From Scilla litardierei (lineage: Eukaryota; Streptophyta; Magnoliopsida; Asparagales; Asparagaceae), in NCBI GenBank assembly GCA_030789695.1, contig CM061141.1, forward strand, positions 322,199,938 to 322,263,937: a stretch of 64,000 nucleotides of DNA, read 5' to 3'. The notes beneath the pieces were generated by a model, which ran no database searches, was not told the DNA's origin, and was given only the letters and a program-made list of their open reading frames with translations. The position numbers and the translations under genes are program-made. Below, piece after piece: positions 47,447 to 58,828 of this stretch. Each line of letters begins with the position of its first letter. Positions within the stretch are counted from its first letter, which is position 1.

Positions 47447-47593
47447 TGTTGTGAACGGGTATTTACTGGGTTGGATGAGTTATTGGGCCATCCTAAGTGT
47501 TTGGGCCCATATCTGTATAAGCCCACTTGTATTCTCCCCTTTGGCTATAAATATAGACCTGAGGGCTCTCCTCCCGGTAGTTGATTTATAACA
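47447..47593 (+). repeat. Copia 3' LTR, faces the boron transporter
   Basis: 147 bases. The TATA-like box CTATAAATATA (47545-47555) is about 0.3 kb upstream of the inferred transporter transcription start and in the same direction. Confidence 0.95.
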
Positions 47594-47598
47594 TCTGC

Positions 47599-48042
47599 GT
47601 ATTAATTACTATTAATTACTATTATTCTAGTTTTGGGTGCCCGGCTTCGTCTCGTCTGACCCTGTAGTCGAACTCTCAGTTGCCAAAAGAGAAAATACAG
47701 TTTTTAGCACCCTAAATGGACCCACCAATATAATCCCTCAACGTGTCTTTCTCTTCTGGACCCTACCAACCCCTCGCGGGGTTTTTATTTTCAAAGAACG
47801 AAGGCCTCTTCGCGTTTCTATATCTCTCTCTATATCTCTCTATCCCTCTCGGTTCATCTCCCCAAAAAATTTATGCTAACAAACAACAATCGCTTCCAAT
47901 AAATATCAATCTCTCAATTCTCAATTCCCATTTTTATCAGACGAAGAAGAAGAAGCAAAAAAAAAAAAAAACTCATACTTAGGGTTTTTGCTTTTGATCT
48001 CGAAGGCGGAAGCCTTCTCGCTCTTCGATCGGAGATCTATAG
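47599..48042 (+). promoter_or_regulatory. BOR core promoter and non-coding leader exon
   Basis: After the target duplication the DNA turns CT-rich (CTATATCTCTC, 47816-47850), a usual plant start region. A likely leader exon ends at 48042 (ATAG before GTAATCC). It contains AGGGTTTTT (reverse telo-box-like, near 47981) and a nine-codon upstream frame at 47873-47902. The leader intron runs 48043-48797 and the leader resumes 12 bases before the ATG. Confidence 0.55.
47873..47902 (+). CDS. Upstream open reading frame in BOR leader
   Basis: ATG through TAA, nine codons (MLTNNNRFQ), lying in the inferred leader exon. Upstream frames regulate translation of some plant boron transport genes. Whether this one does is unknown. 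Confidence 0.35.
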   Translation: MLTNNNRFQ

Positions 48043-48797
48043 GTAATCCACCACCACCTCCCAACCCGCGATTTTTCTTCTTTTATTTCCTAACTCGCGG
48101 GTTAGATGTCAGAATGCGATGGATTTCATCGTTTTCATCGGTCTCGGATTGAGTGCTTTCGGTTTTTTTTTGAGGTTTTAAACCCTAAATCTGATTTAAT
48201 TTTTGGATGTTTCCGTTACGAACGGCTTGTGTTTTGTTTGTTGCATTCATACTATATTAATTTTCTGTACGTTTGTTTTCCCACTGGATGAGAGTTTTAA
48301 TTTTTCTAATTCATACTCTGTTTTAAAAAAACAAAAATTCTTCGTTACATGTTCTCCGAACCTATATTAATGTACGAGTTTCTTTTGGATCAATTTTCAG
48401 AGATGCAGTCTTGTACAATGATTAGATTATGTCCGTAAAATTTCAATTTCCCCCATAATTATATTTTTCACAAACGAAAAAAATTTGCAAAGCAGCCGAA
48501 TATTTTGAATATCTTTACCATGCTGTTCTTTGCTGACTGGGATTTCTTCGCACGTATCTTGTAGTTTACAAGACTTCATGTGAAAGCGTTGAGCTGAGAA
48601 TTGCAGCTCTATGGTCTTGGTTATGTTCTTTTATTCATTTTGACACGCCTATTTCTAAAAGTTCAATTGGATTAATTCGCCGAAACTAGGAGAAAAAAAC
48701 GAACTTTTAGAAATTAGTCGTATTTTGAACTCCTGTAAGCAGGACTATTGATGCTTTTGCTACAACTTTTACATATTTCATTGCTGATTCTTCATAG
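48043..48797 (+). other. BOR leader intron
   Basis: 755 bases between donor GTAATC and acceptor TTCATAG, AT-rich and non-coding. Inferred from splice signals only. Confidence 0.5.
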
Positions 48798-48809
48798 GAC
48801 TGCTCAGGA

Positions 48810-48913
48810 ATGGATCTTATTAAGAACCCATTTAGGGGAATCGCCAAAGATGTCAGAGGAAGAGCATTGTGTTACAAGCAAGATTGGGTTGGTGGGTTTC
48901 ATTCAGGATTCAG
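48810..48913 (+). CDS. BOR4: BOR exon 1
   Basis: Cytosolic N-terminus: [20 protein letters not shown] then [14 protein letters not shown]. The ATG at 48810 opens the conserved N-terminal segment, which sets the start. Donor GTACTT. Confidence 0.95.
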
Positions 48914-51900
48914 GTACTTCTAGCAAATATTTATTTGATGCTGCCTGTAGTTATGGTTAGGCCTTGTGATTTGGTTAAATATATTACGAATCGATTTTCA
49001 GGATCTTGGCACCTACTATGTACATCTTTTTTGCCTCGGCTCTTCCAGTTATTGCTTTTGGGGAGCAACTGAGCAAAGATACAGGTGAATTTTGTTTCCC
49101 CTTACCAGACATTGTACTTAAGTTGGATGTATGTTTCTGTTGGCAACATTATTTATTTGATTCTGGCTTCTGATGCCTTTATTTGTGGTTCTGAGATTTT
49201 TGTATTACATGTTTCAGATGGAGCACTTAGTACGGTGGAGACTTTAGCGTCAACTGCTATCTGCGGTATAATACATTCGATCCTAGGAGGGCAGCCCATG
49301 TTAATCGTAGGAGTTGCTGAACCCACCGTGATAATGTACACGTATTTGTACAATTTTGCCAAAGATCGAAAGGACTTGGGAGGACGTTTGTTCTTGGCTT
49401 GGGCTGGATGGTAATGCTTAATGGACTGCATACGGTTTTGCTCTGTTAGTGACTTCTGTTTATTAATTTTGTTTTGATTTGCATATATTTTGTTATGCAG
49501 GGTATGCATTTGGACAGCTTGCATGCTGTTTCTTCTTGCAGCTTTCAATGCTTCTGCGATTATCAGTAGATTCACGAGGGTAGCAGGAGAACTTTTTGGG
49601 ATGTTAATCACAGTTCTTTTCATTCAGCAAGCCATAAAGGTGATTTTTTATTTCTTTAAAATTAAAAATAAAACTGACGCTGTTCAGGAAAAAAATAACT
49701 ATGAATCAATTGTTTCTAATGAGAGGAGTAATAACCTACTTGTATCTTCTCAATTTTAGGGAGTAGTGAGTGAATTTAAAGTTCCTAAAGGCGAAGATTC
49801 AAGTCTACTAACAAACCAGTTCCAATGGCTATATGCAAATGGATTGTTGGGGATCATATTTGCAGTTGGCCTGCTGTATACTGCATTAAAGAGCCGAAGG
49901 GCAAGGTCATGGAGATATGGCACAGGTATATGAATATCCAATGTTATTTAGTTTGTTTAAGATAATTGTCTGGGAATGATTGCTAAAGTCCTAATGATGA
50001 ATGCAGGGTGGTTTAGAAGTTTCATCGCTGACTATGGAGTTCCTTTGATGGTCATTGTGTGGACCGCAATGTCATACTCAGTCCCAAGCAATGTTCCTTC
50101 TGGGGTTCCAAGGAGGCTTTTCAGCCCACTTCCTTGGGATTCTAAATCGGTACAACATTGGTCAGTTGCTCAGGTAGCAACCTATGCTTCTCTTCAAATG
50201 TCTCATTTTTATTAGGTCAATCCACTACTAACACATTTTTCAGGGATGCAGACCCACTAAGAAACTCTAGGATTTACTTAGGGACTTAAACCAAAAATTG
50301 ATTCATATTTTGGACTATTCAATTTTACTGTTCTCTTGGGATGTGCCAACTTCCAAAGAATCACAAACAAGATTTTCTCCCATATTCATATTTAGTTTCT
50401 TTTTCAATATTAAACATGTTTAGATCTGATAAAATCATCTTAGCTAGCTTGTTTTGGCAATGCGAGAGAAGCTAGCTAGCTTTAGTCAACTAAATCATCT
50501 TTGTATTAGGCTATTAGGTTCTTAGGTGGTTTGGCGGTCAGAATGTGATTATTGAGGACACATCTAAATCCAACTAGGATTATTACCCTAGAAAACGAGC
50601 TATATCCTCCTCAATAAATCTTCAAACATGAATTTTGTTAGGACACCAAGGGTTTACATCTGGTGCACATACCACTCATACACACAATGAGCACAAGAAG
50701 ATCAAGAACACACAAAGAAGAGGAAGGGATTTGGAGATAATCCGTCTTCATCACTTAAGAATCTGATGCGGACGCGCCACTTGAGCCGGGCACACGCGCG
50801 GGGGTAGCGGCTAGCGGGGAGCCCACGATTGTTTACGTGCGCAGGAGGAGATGTGGGGGCCGGAATTAGCGTTAGTCAATTCAGGGGTATTTTGGTCTAG
50901 TCAGACCAAATTAGTAAATCCCCATTTCCCTTTATAAATTAGGGCTAGCCGTCATTAGGAGGGTATGCTTGATTTGTCTTCGAACAATCTAGTTATCAAT
51001 TTGATGCTGTTTAGGCTTTTAGGCGTTCAATAAAAGCTAGGAGATTGATTCGTCTCGAAGAATCTTTATCAAGTTCTCAATTTCTAATTGTTCTTCCACT
51101 ATTTTCCATTTTTTCCACCTTTAAATCGCTGTTTTGATCAATTAATCGCTGATTTGATCCAAACGGCAAGCGGTTCGTATCAAATTGGTATCAGAGCGGT
51201 GAGATCTAATGGCGGGAGGAACAAGAAGCGGCGCGACGGAAGAACGGCTTCAAGGGTTTCGTGAAGAAATCAACCGCGAGATGGAGGAATTAAAGAAAGC
51301 CATGGGGGATGATATTCAATCATTGAGGACGGCCATGGAGATCTCCAACAAGGATCACGCCTATACTCAAGAGGACATCCAAGCCGAACTCAAACACATG
51401 AGGATCGAGGCGGCGAAGACGGCAAGGGAGATTGCTCAAATCCCAACGATGATGGCGATGCTCCAAACCATCTCGGCGGCCGTAGGAGGAGATCAAGGCA
51501 AGAGGCCGGAAGTGTTTTTTGTCGAAGCGGCGGCTACAAATTTTCCAAACCAAGGCGGCGGTTGCCCAAATCTTCTAGGGTTTGCAGGGGAAGGAAGTGG
51601 GACCCACCCAGACCCGACGGCAAGCACGGCGGGCCCCACTGGGCCTGCCGTAAGTTCGACAGGCCCAATAGGGCCTGCCGACAGCAGCGCGCCCCCTTCC
51701 GGGGGCGCGGGAGGCTGGGCGCCCCCTTCCGGGGGCGCGGGAGGCTGGGCGCCCCCCGGGGGCGCGGGTGGCGGAGCGCCCCCTTCCGGGGGCGCGGGTG
51801 GCTGGGCGCCCCCATTCGGGGGCGCGGGTGGCGGAACGCCCCCAGCGGGGGGCGCTGGAGGCGGTGCGCCTCTGCTGGGGGGCGCGGAAGGCTGGGAAAC

Positions 51901-54900
51901 CCCTTTTGGGGGTACGGCAACGCGTTTTGGAGGCCCGGCGAGACCACTGAGGCCTTTTGGGGGCGTGGCGGGGTTTGTTCAACCCCCAGGGGCGACGGCG
52001 AGACCCGACGGAGGAAGAGGGGCTCCCGGGATGACGATTGGGGCTCCTGCGGCCCAATTTTGGGGCCCAGGGGGCCATCTGGAGGGCCGGACAGCTCCCG
52101 TTCAGCAGCACGGAGGCGCTAGAGGGCCCATTTTTGCACCACCTCCCCGACTACCGGATTGTTTGGGGAACTACATCCCTGCGGGGGATAGGGAGCGACC
52201 TCAATGGCCTGTTGAGCTGTACGAGGGCGGCGACGGAGGCCCCGGAGGGGGGCAAGGGGGCGTGATGGTGCAGGGGGGCATCCCTAGGGGGGTTGGAGCA
52301 CAGTACGGTGACATAAACGCGGATCGAAGGCTGAAGAAGCTGAAGATGCCGACGTTTGATGGCACCGATCCGGACGGCTGGGTTTACCGGGCCGAGCGTT
52401 ACTTCCAGGTGATGCAGCTGACAGAGGAGGAGGTCCTGCGTGCGATAGGGATCTATTTCGAGGACAAGGCCCTAGCCTGGTACCGGTGGAAGACAGCCCG
52501 CTCTCCTTTTCGTTCCTGGGAGGAGCTCTCTTCTTACCTTCTCGACCGGTTCCAGGAGAAATCCGGAGGGGACTTCTATGAGCAGTTATCGGCACTGCGA
52601 CAGGAGGGGACAGTTCGAGACTTCGTGGAGAAGTTCGAGATGTTGGCTAGCAGGTTGCGGGGGGTGTCTGACCAGGTGTTGATAGGGAGTTTCATGAGGG
52701 GGTTGAAACCCTCGATACGGGCAGAGCTTCGGATGCAGAGGCCCAATGACTTGGAGGATGTCCTCCGTCTAGCCCACATGGCGGAGGAAAAGCACACGGA
52801 GGAGAGGCGCATCAGAGGGGCATGGGAAGCCCAGGGCCAACGCAGTACGGCAGCACCAGTTCCTCCACGGCCAGCGGCAGGAGCCCCAGTGGAGCCTAGG
52901 GGAGAGGTCAGGCCAGGGGTGGTACCAGGCAGGCGACTGACGGAGGCGGACATGCGGGCCAGGCGTGCAGCAGGGTTGTGCTTCCGTTGCGACGAGAAGT
53001 TCAGCCCCGGTCACCGATGTGCGAGCAAGTTGCTGCAGATCGTGATCGTACCCGACGAGGAGGATGAGGAGGAGGTACTGGAGCCAGAGAAGGTGGTGGA
53101 GGAGGAGGTGAACGCACATCTGGATGCCGCGGAGGTGTCTCTGAACTCATTGGTAGGGGTAACCACGAACCATACCATGAAGTTGTCAGGACGATTGGAC
53201 GACGCGTCGGTGACGGTACTCATAGACAGTGGGGCTACCCACAACTTCATCTCTCGACCTCTGGTGGATCGTCATAGGTTGCAGGTGAGCACCTTGGAGA
53301 CGTTTACAGTCCTCTCAGGGACAGGGAGGAGGGAGGAGAGCAGTGGGATGTGCAAGGGGCTGAGTCTGACCTTACAAGGGGTGCAGATCAGAGAGGACTT
53401 CTTGCCCCTAGAGTTGGACAATATCGATGTGATTTTGGGCGTGCAGTGGCTGAGGGGGTTGGGCGAGGTGAAGATGAATTGGAAGCAGCTTAGGATGGAA
53501 TTCCAGGAGGGGGGTCGCACGGTGGTTCTGACGGGTGACCCTAGCCTCTGTTTTCCCTCGGGGGCCTTCAAAGCCATATCTCCACCTTGAGGACAAGGTG
53601 GATCTTTTAGGGGGGAGTATTGATGCGGACGCGCCACTTGAGCCGGGCACACGCACGGGGTAGCGGCTAGCGGGGAGCCCACGATTGTTTACGTGCGCAG
53701 GAGGAGACGTGGGGGCCGGAATTAGCGTTAGTCAATTCATGGGTATTTTGGTCTAGTCAGACCAAATTAGTAAATCCCCATTTCCCTTTATAAATTAGGG
53801 CTAGCCGTCATTAGGAGGGTATGCTTGATTTGTCTTCGAACAATCTAGTTATCAATTTGATGCTGTTTAGGCTTTTAGGCGTTCAATAAAAGCTAGGAGA
53901 TTGATTCGTCTCGAAGAATCTTTATCAAGTTCTCAATTTCTAATTGTTCTTCCACTATTTTCCATTTTTTCCACCTTTAAATCGCTGTTTTGATCAATTA
54001 ATCGCTGATTTGATCCAAACGGCAAGCGGTTCGTATCAGAATCTTGCGCCTTTCTACCCTTAGCTATAAGACATGACAGCCAAGTCCTCAATTACAAACA
54101 CCGAAGTTGAGATATCCTCACTCTCTTTCTTTTAACTTTCTTTTTTCCTTTTCCCTCACTTAACAACCATTGCAAGTGACTTTTATAGACTCTTAAATAC
54201 ACAATTACCGAAATGCCACATGCACATATTTGACACAAACCAATCAAGTATGATACAAAATAGAAATATAATACTCACATATAGATATACATACATTATA
54301 CAAAACAATCCCTGACAATATTCACCTTGGTTTGAATTCTGGCAGCATTATGAAGATATTCTGATAATCTTGATTCAGCATACCTACAATATTCTGGCTA
54401 TTCTCTATGCTTAAAAATACCACGGTCAATACTCTATTGAGGCACCCACACAACTTATCACTGCACATCATGATGTGGCTCCATCCATCTTACTCAACCA
54501 GAGAGATTCTCACCCCAATGTTATGAATTTATGTTACCCACTTCTTCCCTATAGGCTATAGCTAATCGTAGAATGCTCCACTTGCTGCGGATCGAAACCA
54601 ATGGTACCACTCGCTTAGATCTTTAGATATTCTTCACCTATATCGATACTTGCAGCTTGTATAAGCAACATATCATCCTTCCTCACAGCATAAATTTTAC
54701 ACCACCAGATGTTTTTAGAACTCCATCTCGACTCAATCACATGCATCCTCTCGAATTCAAGAACCTCAGTCAGATTCTTCAATTTTGAAACATGCCTTAC
54801 CACAGTTAATGTTCGCATAATGCCGTCAGATATATGCATCCATACCTATCTAATTCCTGTAACTTTGTACTCAGTATCATTTGCTATCATGGAGATACCA

Positions 54901-57900
54901 TATTCACATGATTGATAACTACTAAAGTGCTCCCCGACAGAACATATAAGAAACGAATATTCAGAATCTAAAATTCAATCTAAACTGTAATCATTTGAAG
55001 TTGTCGCTCGTAGAACATTGCCATTTTCTACCAGTGTTATAACTGATGATGTATCTTTATTATCTTATTTTCTCTTCCAAAACTTCTCTTTTAGGATAAT
55101 TCCTCTTCATATGTCGCTCCTTATTAAAATGCCAAAATAAAAATAGCTTGCAATCCTTCCACTTGGAACACTCTCTGTGCTCATTTAAACAATCCCATCT
55201 CCCTACTAATCGACCGAAGACTAGTATAAACCATGGCACTACCATGTATAGATGCTTGATCAGTACACGGCCTTCGTTGAGACTCATTCATAAATATGAA
55301 GCAATCACTTCATAAAGCTCAAGAGTATCCTTATCAAATAACAATATGGTCATAACGTGATCATACGACGCATATAACGATACCGGAATGAGTAACACTT
55401 TGCCATCAATAACAAATAACTCTATTGGGATCATATTGAATTCATCTAGATGCACCGCAAGTTTTGCTCTTACCTCCAACCTTAGAGACCACACAACTAT
55501 TACTTCAGAAATAGCTGATTTGTTAGAGACTTAGACTTGTACTGCCTCTTTAGTTTCTTTCAAGTTTTCATCAAGTTCTTCATTCCGATAAGCCCTCAAA
55601 TAGTATTCTTTGTTAGGTATAAGTAATAGTACTGATTGCCATATCCCGCACGTGTTCCCATACTTCTGTCAGCTTGTCTGGCTTGTTTGTCTTCAGCAAC
55701 AATGCCTGTACATATCCTTCCCGAATCATAATATTATCTACTCATTATCGCTATAAAGTGGCATCATTGGTGCTATTGATTAGCTAATGATATTCCTTTT
55801 CCAATCATCTTACTTGCACCCTTGGTATCTGTCATGGATATATATTATCTTAATCAAACTTGATCTCCCTAATCATCTGGATTGATGTCGATTCCCATAC
55901 CGTTTTTGCAAAATGGCTTAAAATAAGTGAAATTGGCCCAAACAACACCTTCTGACACGTCTGACATGCTTGGAAAAATAGGAATTGATTTCTAAATCAC
56001 TAAAATCAGACTCCGATCATCTGATCTATGGACAAAATCACAGCCATCCGATTCAAAACTAATAGCTTCTTTTATTGTTTGACGTTTGGTCTCCATTCCT
56101 GATCAAATAACTTGATCCCACTTCCTTTCTCTCATTGGCTTTATCCCTCCAACACATACACCTCCTTTGTCTTCACCTACAGTCTTTTTTCTTTTTCCGT
56201 TATTCAAGTGGTACTCACTCACCTTGACTTAGTCTTGACTTCGTTTTCTTCCTCAAAATTTCTAGTGCACCCAACAACTCCTTGTTCGGCATGCTTTCCT
56301 TCACCGAAGGACAAAAATTGCCCACCCACCTCATGGTCAATGTTAATTCCTCAAGCATCAGAACCTTTGATGACATTGAGTTCTGTAGCCACTACCAACC
56401 ATCTTTCCTTCTTACCGTTGGTTGCTAATCACCGTCTTTTTGTTGCAATTTTTGTCAATTTTGTTTGTAGTTCATGACTGCTAGTGCATAACGCACACCC
56501 AAGAACCTCCTACCATCGCTCGGAGCACCATCCCAAGCACACATCAGCTGAAAGATCTCCTTGCATTGCTGCATGCATCTACAAATCGCATGCAACCGCC
56601 AACCGAGTACACCACATGAGTGACCTTCGTTTGCGTTACTGTTGATGAGCACCGACCGCAGTTCATAACCTCCGCCACGAGCACAACCACCAACAAATAT
56701 TGGCCATGTGCTAAGGATTGTGTTTCATTGGAGCGTGCACATGCCACCTGCTCGGCAAAAGCAACCAACAATTTGATCTTTTAGATGTGCATAACCCTTA
56801 TTGGACCACCGCTTGCTCCATCATGACTCTGATACCAATTGTTAGGATACCAACGGTTTACAGCCAGTGCACACAACACATACACACATAATGAGCACTA
56901 GAATATCAAGAATACACAAAGAAGAAGAATGATAGCATTGGCGAGAATTGACCTCTATCACTCAAGAAACTTACACCTCTCCCCTTAGCTACAAGACATT
57001 GCAGTGAAACACTTGATTACAAACACCACAAATGGGATATCATCACTATATTCCTTTTTTTCATTTTCCCCCTTATGACCCTTACAAGCGACTTCTATAG
57101 GCTCTTACATACACGAATACTGAAATGCCATGTACACCCTGGACATGTATTTGATACAAACCGATCAAATACGATACAAAATGCAAATACAATAACCATG
57201 TACATACATACTGTTGTTTTTTATTGCCGAAAAATCCCCCCTCTTGCACAGCACATGGTCCCCCTTCCACATGCTCTTCATTGTTGGCCCTTAAAGGCAA
57301 ATGAAGGCAGCCAATTCATTTCCTCTAGCCACCGACAGAAAGAGAAAGGCACTCTCAGTTTTCAGAGAGCCAGAGAGCTAAAAAAGAGAGCTAGCTCTCA
57401 TTTTGCTTGGTGTCTTGGATTAGAGAAGAAAAGGAGAGCAAAGCTAGGGTTTTGAAAAACGAAAGAGCTTTGCTTGTGAGATCCAAGGTGAGTGTCTTCA
57501 TTTCTTCTTCCGTGTTTGAGATCTAGAGTCCATTGGTTAGCTTCTTAGTTTGGAGCTATATTATCAAGGAGTGATCTCCATTGGTATGAGATTGGCCCCT
57601 TGAGAAGCTTTACATGCTGTAAGGGCTTTGTTATCAAAGATTCCCACTTGGTGGAGAGTGTGTGAGCTTGGTGAGAGATCTAGGGGTTGGTCTTGTTGCT
57701 TGGAGCTATTCTCTCATTGTGGCGGAGGAAGAAGAACAAGAAGAAGAGGTCGGTGTATGCCTTGCTTGATCATTAGTAGAACGGGGTGCATTGGATGTTG
57801 GATGTAGGTTGTTTGCAACCGAACCAGGATAAATCTCTGTCTCTTTTGTGTTGCTCTTACTTTCGTTTGATATTTACGTGCTTACATTGTCTATCGCAAG

Positions 57901-58767
57901 ATTGTTGCGGGGGTTGGTTGTTGGTGACAACTCTCTCTTGTGCCCGTGAGATGTTTGGTTTTATGCCTAGGTGACATCTCGGTGGAATTCGGGCTTGGGA
58001 CCGTTTTGTGCGCCATTGTGTACCTAGCCTAAGTGTTAGGGAGGTGCACGGGGAATCAACACATACAGCATGCAGTCAATCCCTAACAAATTTAAATATC
58101 CGAACTCAGAAACTTATGCCTGATTCGGATTAGGTTACACTGTATGTTGGGCCGCATTGATGCTTTGTCCTACCTACGGAGAAAATTTTGACATCCATAT
58201 AGAGCAGTAATGGGGTTTGGCATACATGATAGCCTAGTTCCTTTCTCACCGGTACGATTTAACCTCAAGTCATATTTAGTGAAAAGTAGAACATTTTTTC
58301 GAATATATTTTGGTGTTTGTGTGTGCGCGTATGCACGGATGGGTGCGTAGAGTGGAGTATGATTCCATATTGTTTTGGTAAGGATAAGGTTCCGCACTCT
58401 TACAGCTTAAAGTAGAATGTATACTATACGCACATTGGCTGCAACTTCCTGCTACTACTTTTTCTTAATTTCATGTGTATTTTCAAAATAGGTTCAGATT
58501 GAGTCCCGGGGGGAATATAAGGGACCAAGTTTGATATCTCAATCATTGAACTTAATCATAGAGTAGATGGACTGCAAAGCTTATAAAGGACTAACTTTTG
58601 TGTGCATCATTTCAAAAAGCTTTATGATTGAACGTATTTGCTTCCTGGTACAAGTAGCCCTTTTCCTGTGTGGCCATTTCTTCAATAAGGTGCATGTTTA
58701 AGATATTAGAGAGAGAGAGAGCTCTTTTCCTATGTGACCATTTCTTCAATAATGTGCATGATTAAGA

Positions 58768-58828
<61 letters not shown>

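Larger units (their letters stand above)
40744..47593 (+). mobile_element. Copia LTR retrotransposon with 147-base LTRs
   Basis: LTRs 40744-40890 and 47447-47593 are both 147 bases, start TGTTGTGAACGGG and end TTTATAACA. They differ at about 4 positions. The 5-base target duplication TCTGC is exact (40739-40743 and 47594-47598). A polypurine tract (AAGGGGGAG) precedes the 3' LTR. The order gag, protease, integrase, reverse transcriptase, RNase H is Copia. Gag has a frameshift, reverse transcriptase an in-frame stop, and the RT-RNase H junction another frameshift, so it is not autonomous now. The sequence after the 5' LTR (TTATCAGCACGAGCC) is not the standard initiator-Met site. It inserted just upstream of the boron transporter in the same orientation. 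Confidence 0.95.
50764..54038 (+). mobile_element. TR-GAG-type gypsy element with intact gag-protease frame
   Basis: LTRs 50764-51182 (419 bases) and 53621-54038 (418) differ by about three substitutions and one deletion. The target duplication GAATC is exact (50759-50763 and 54039-54043). Primer site TGGTATCAGAGC is at 51186-51197 and the polypurine tract AGGGGGGAG lies just before the 3' LTR. The interior is only one 793-codon gag-protease frame. There is no reverse transcriptase, RNase H or integrase and no room for them. This fits terminal-repeat retrotransposons with GAG (TR-GAG), which depend on a partner element. Low LTR divergence means a recent insertion. Confidence 0.92.
50636..58088 (-). 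mobile_element. Minus-strand Copia relic in BOR intron 6, with two nested insertions
   Basis: Target duplication AATTT lies at 50631-50635 and 58089-58093. LTRs are about 400 bases. One copy is 50636-50763 plus 54044-54317 (split by a TR-GAG element). The other is 56840-57211 plus 58067-58088 (split by a solo LTR). On the minus strand the primer site TGGTATCAGAG (complement of 56827-56837) follows the right LTR. The interior (54318-56839) keeps decayed gag and protease traces only. LTR divergence near 15% makes it the oldest layer. Confidence 0.85.

Noticed and set aside
51534..52122. Antisense and alternate-frame reading frames (up to 186 codons) over the TR-GAG gag
   Set aside because: They mirror the GGGGGCGC repeats of the real gag-protease frame. 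No domain, and the sense frame is clearly the functional one.
51209..53590. A host gene inside the BOR intron
   Set aside because: LTRs, primer site, target duplication and gag/retropepsin motifs show that it is a retrotransposon gag.
57075..58060. Extra BOR exon or separate gene
   Set aside because: It is explained by the edge of a Copia relic LTR and a solo LTR with a CATAC duplication. No BOR-like coding sequence.
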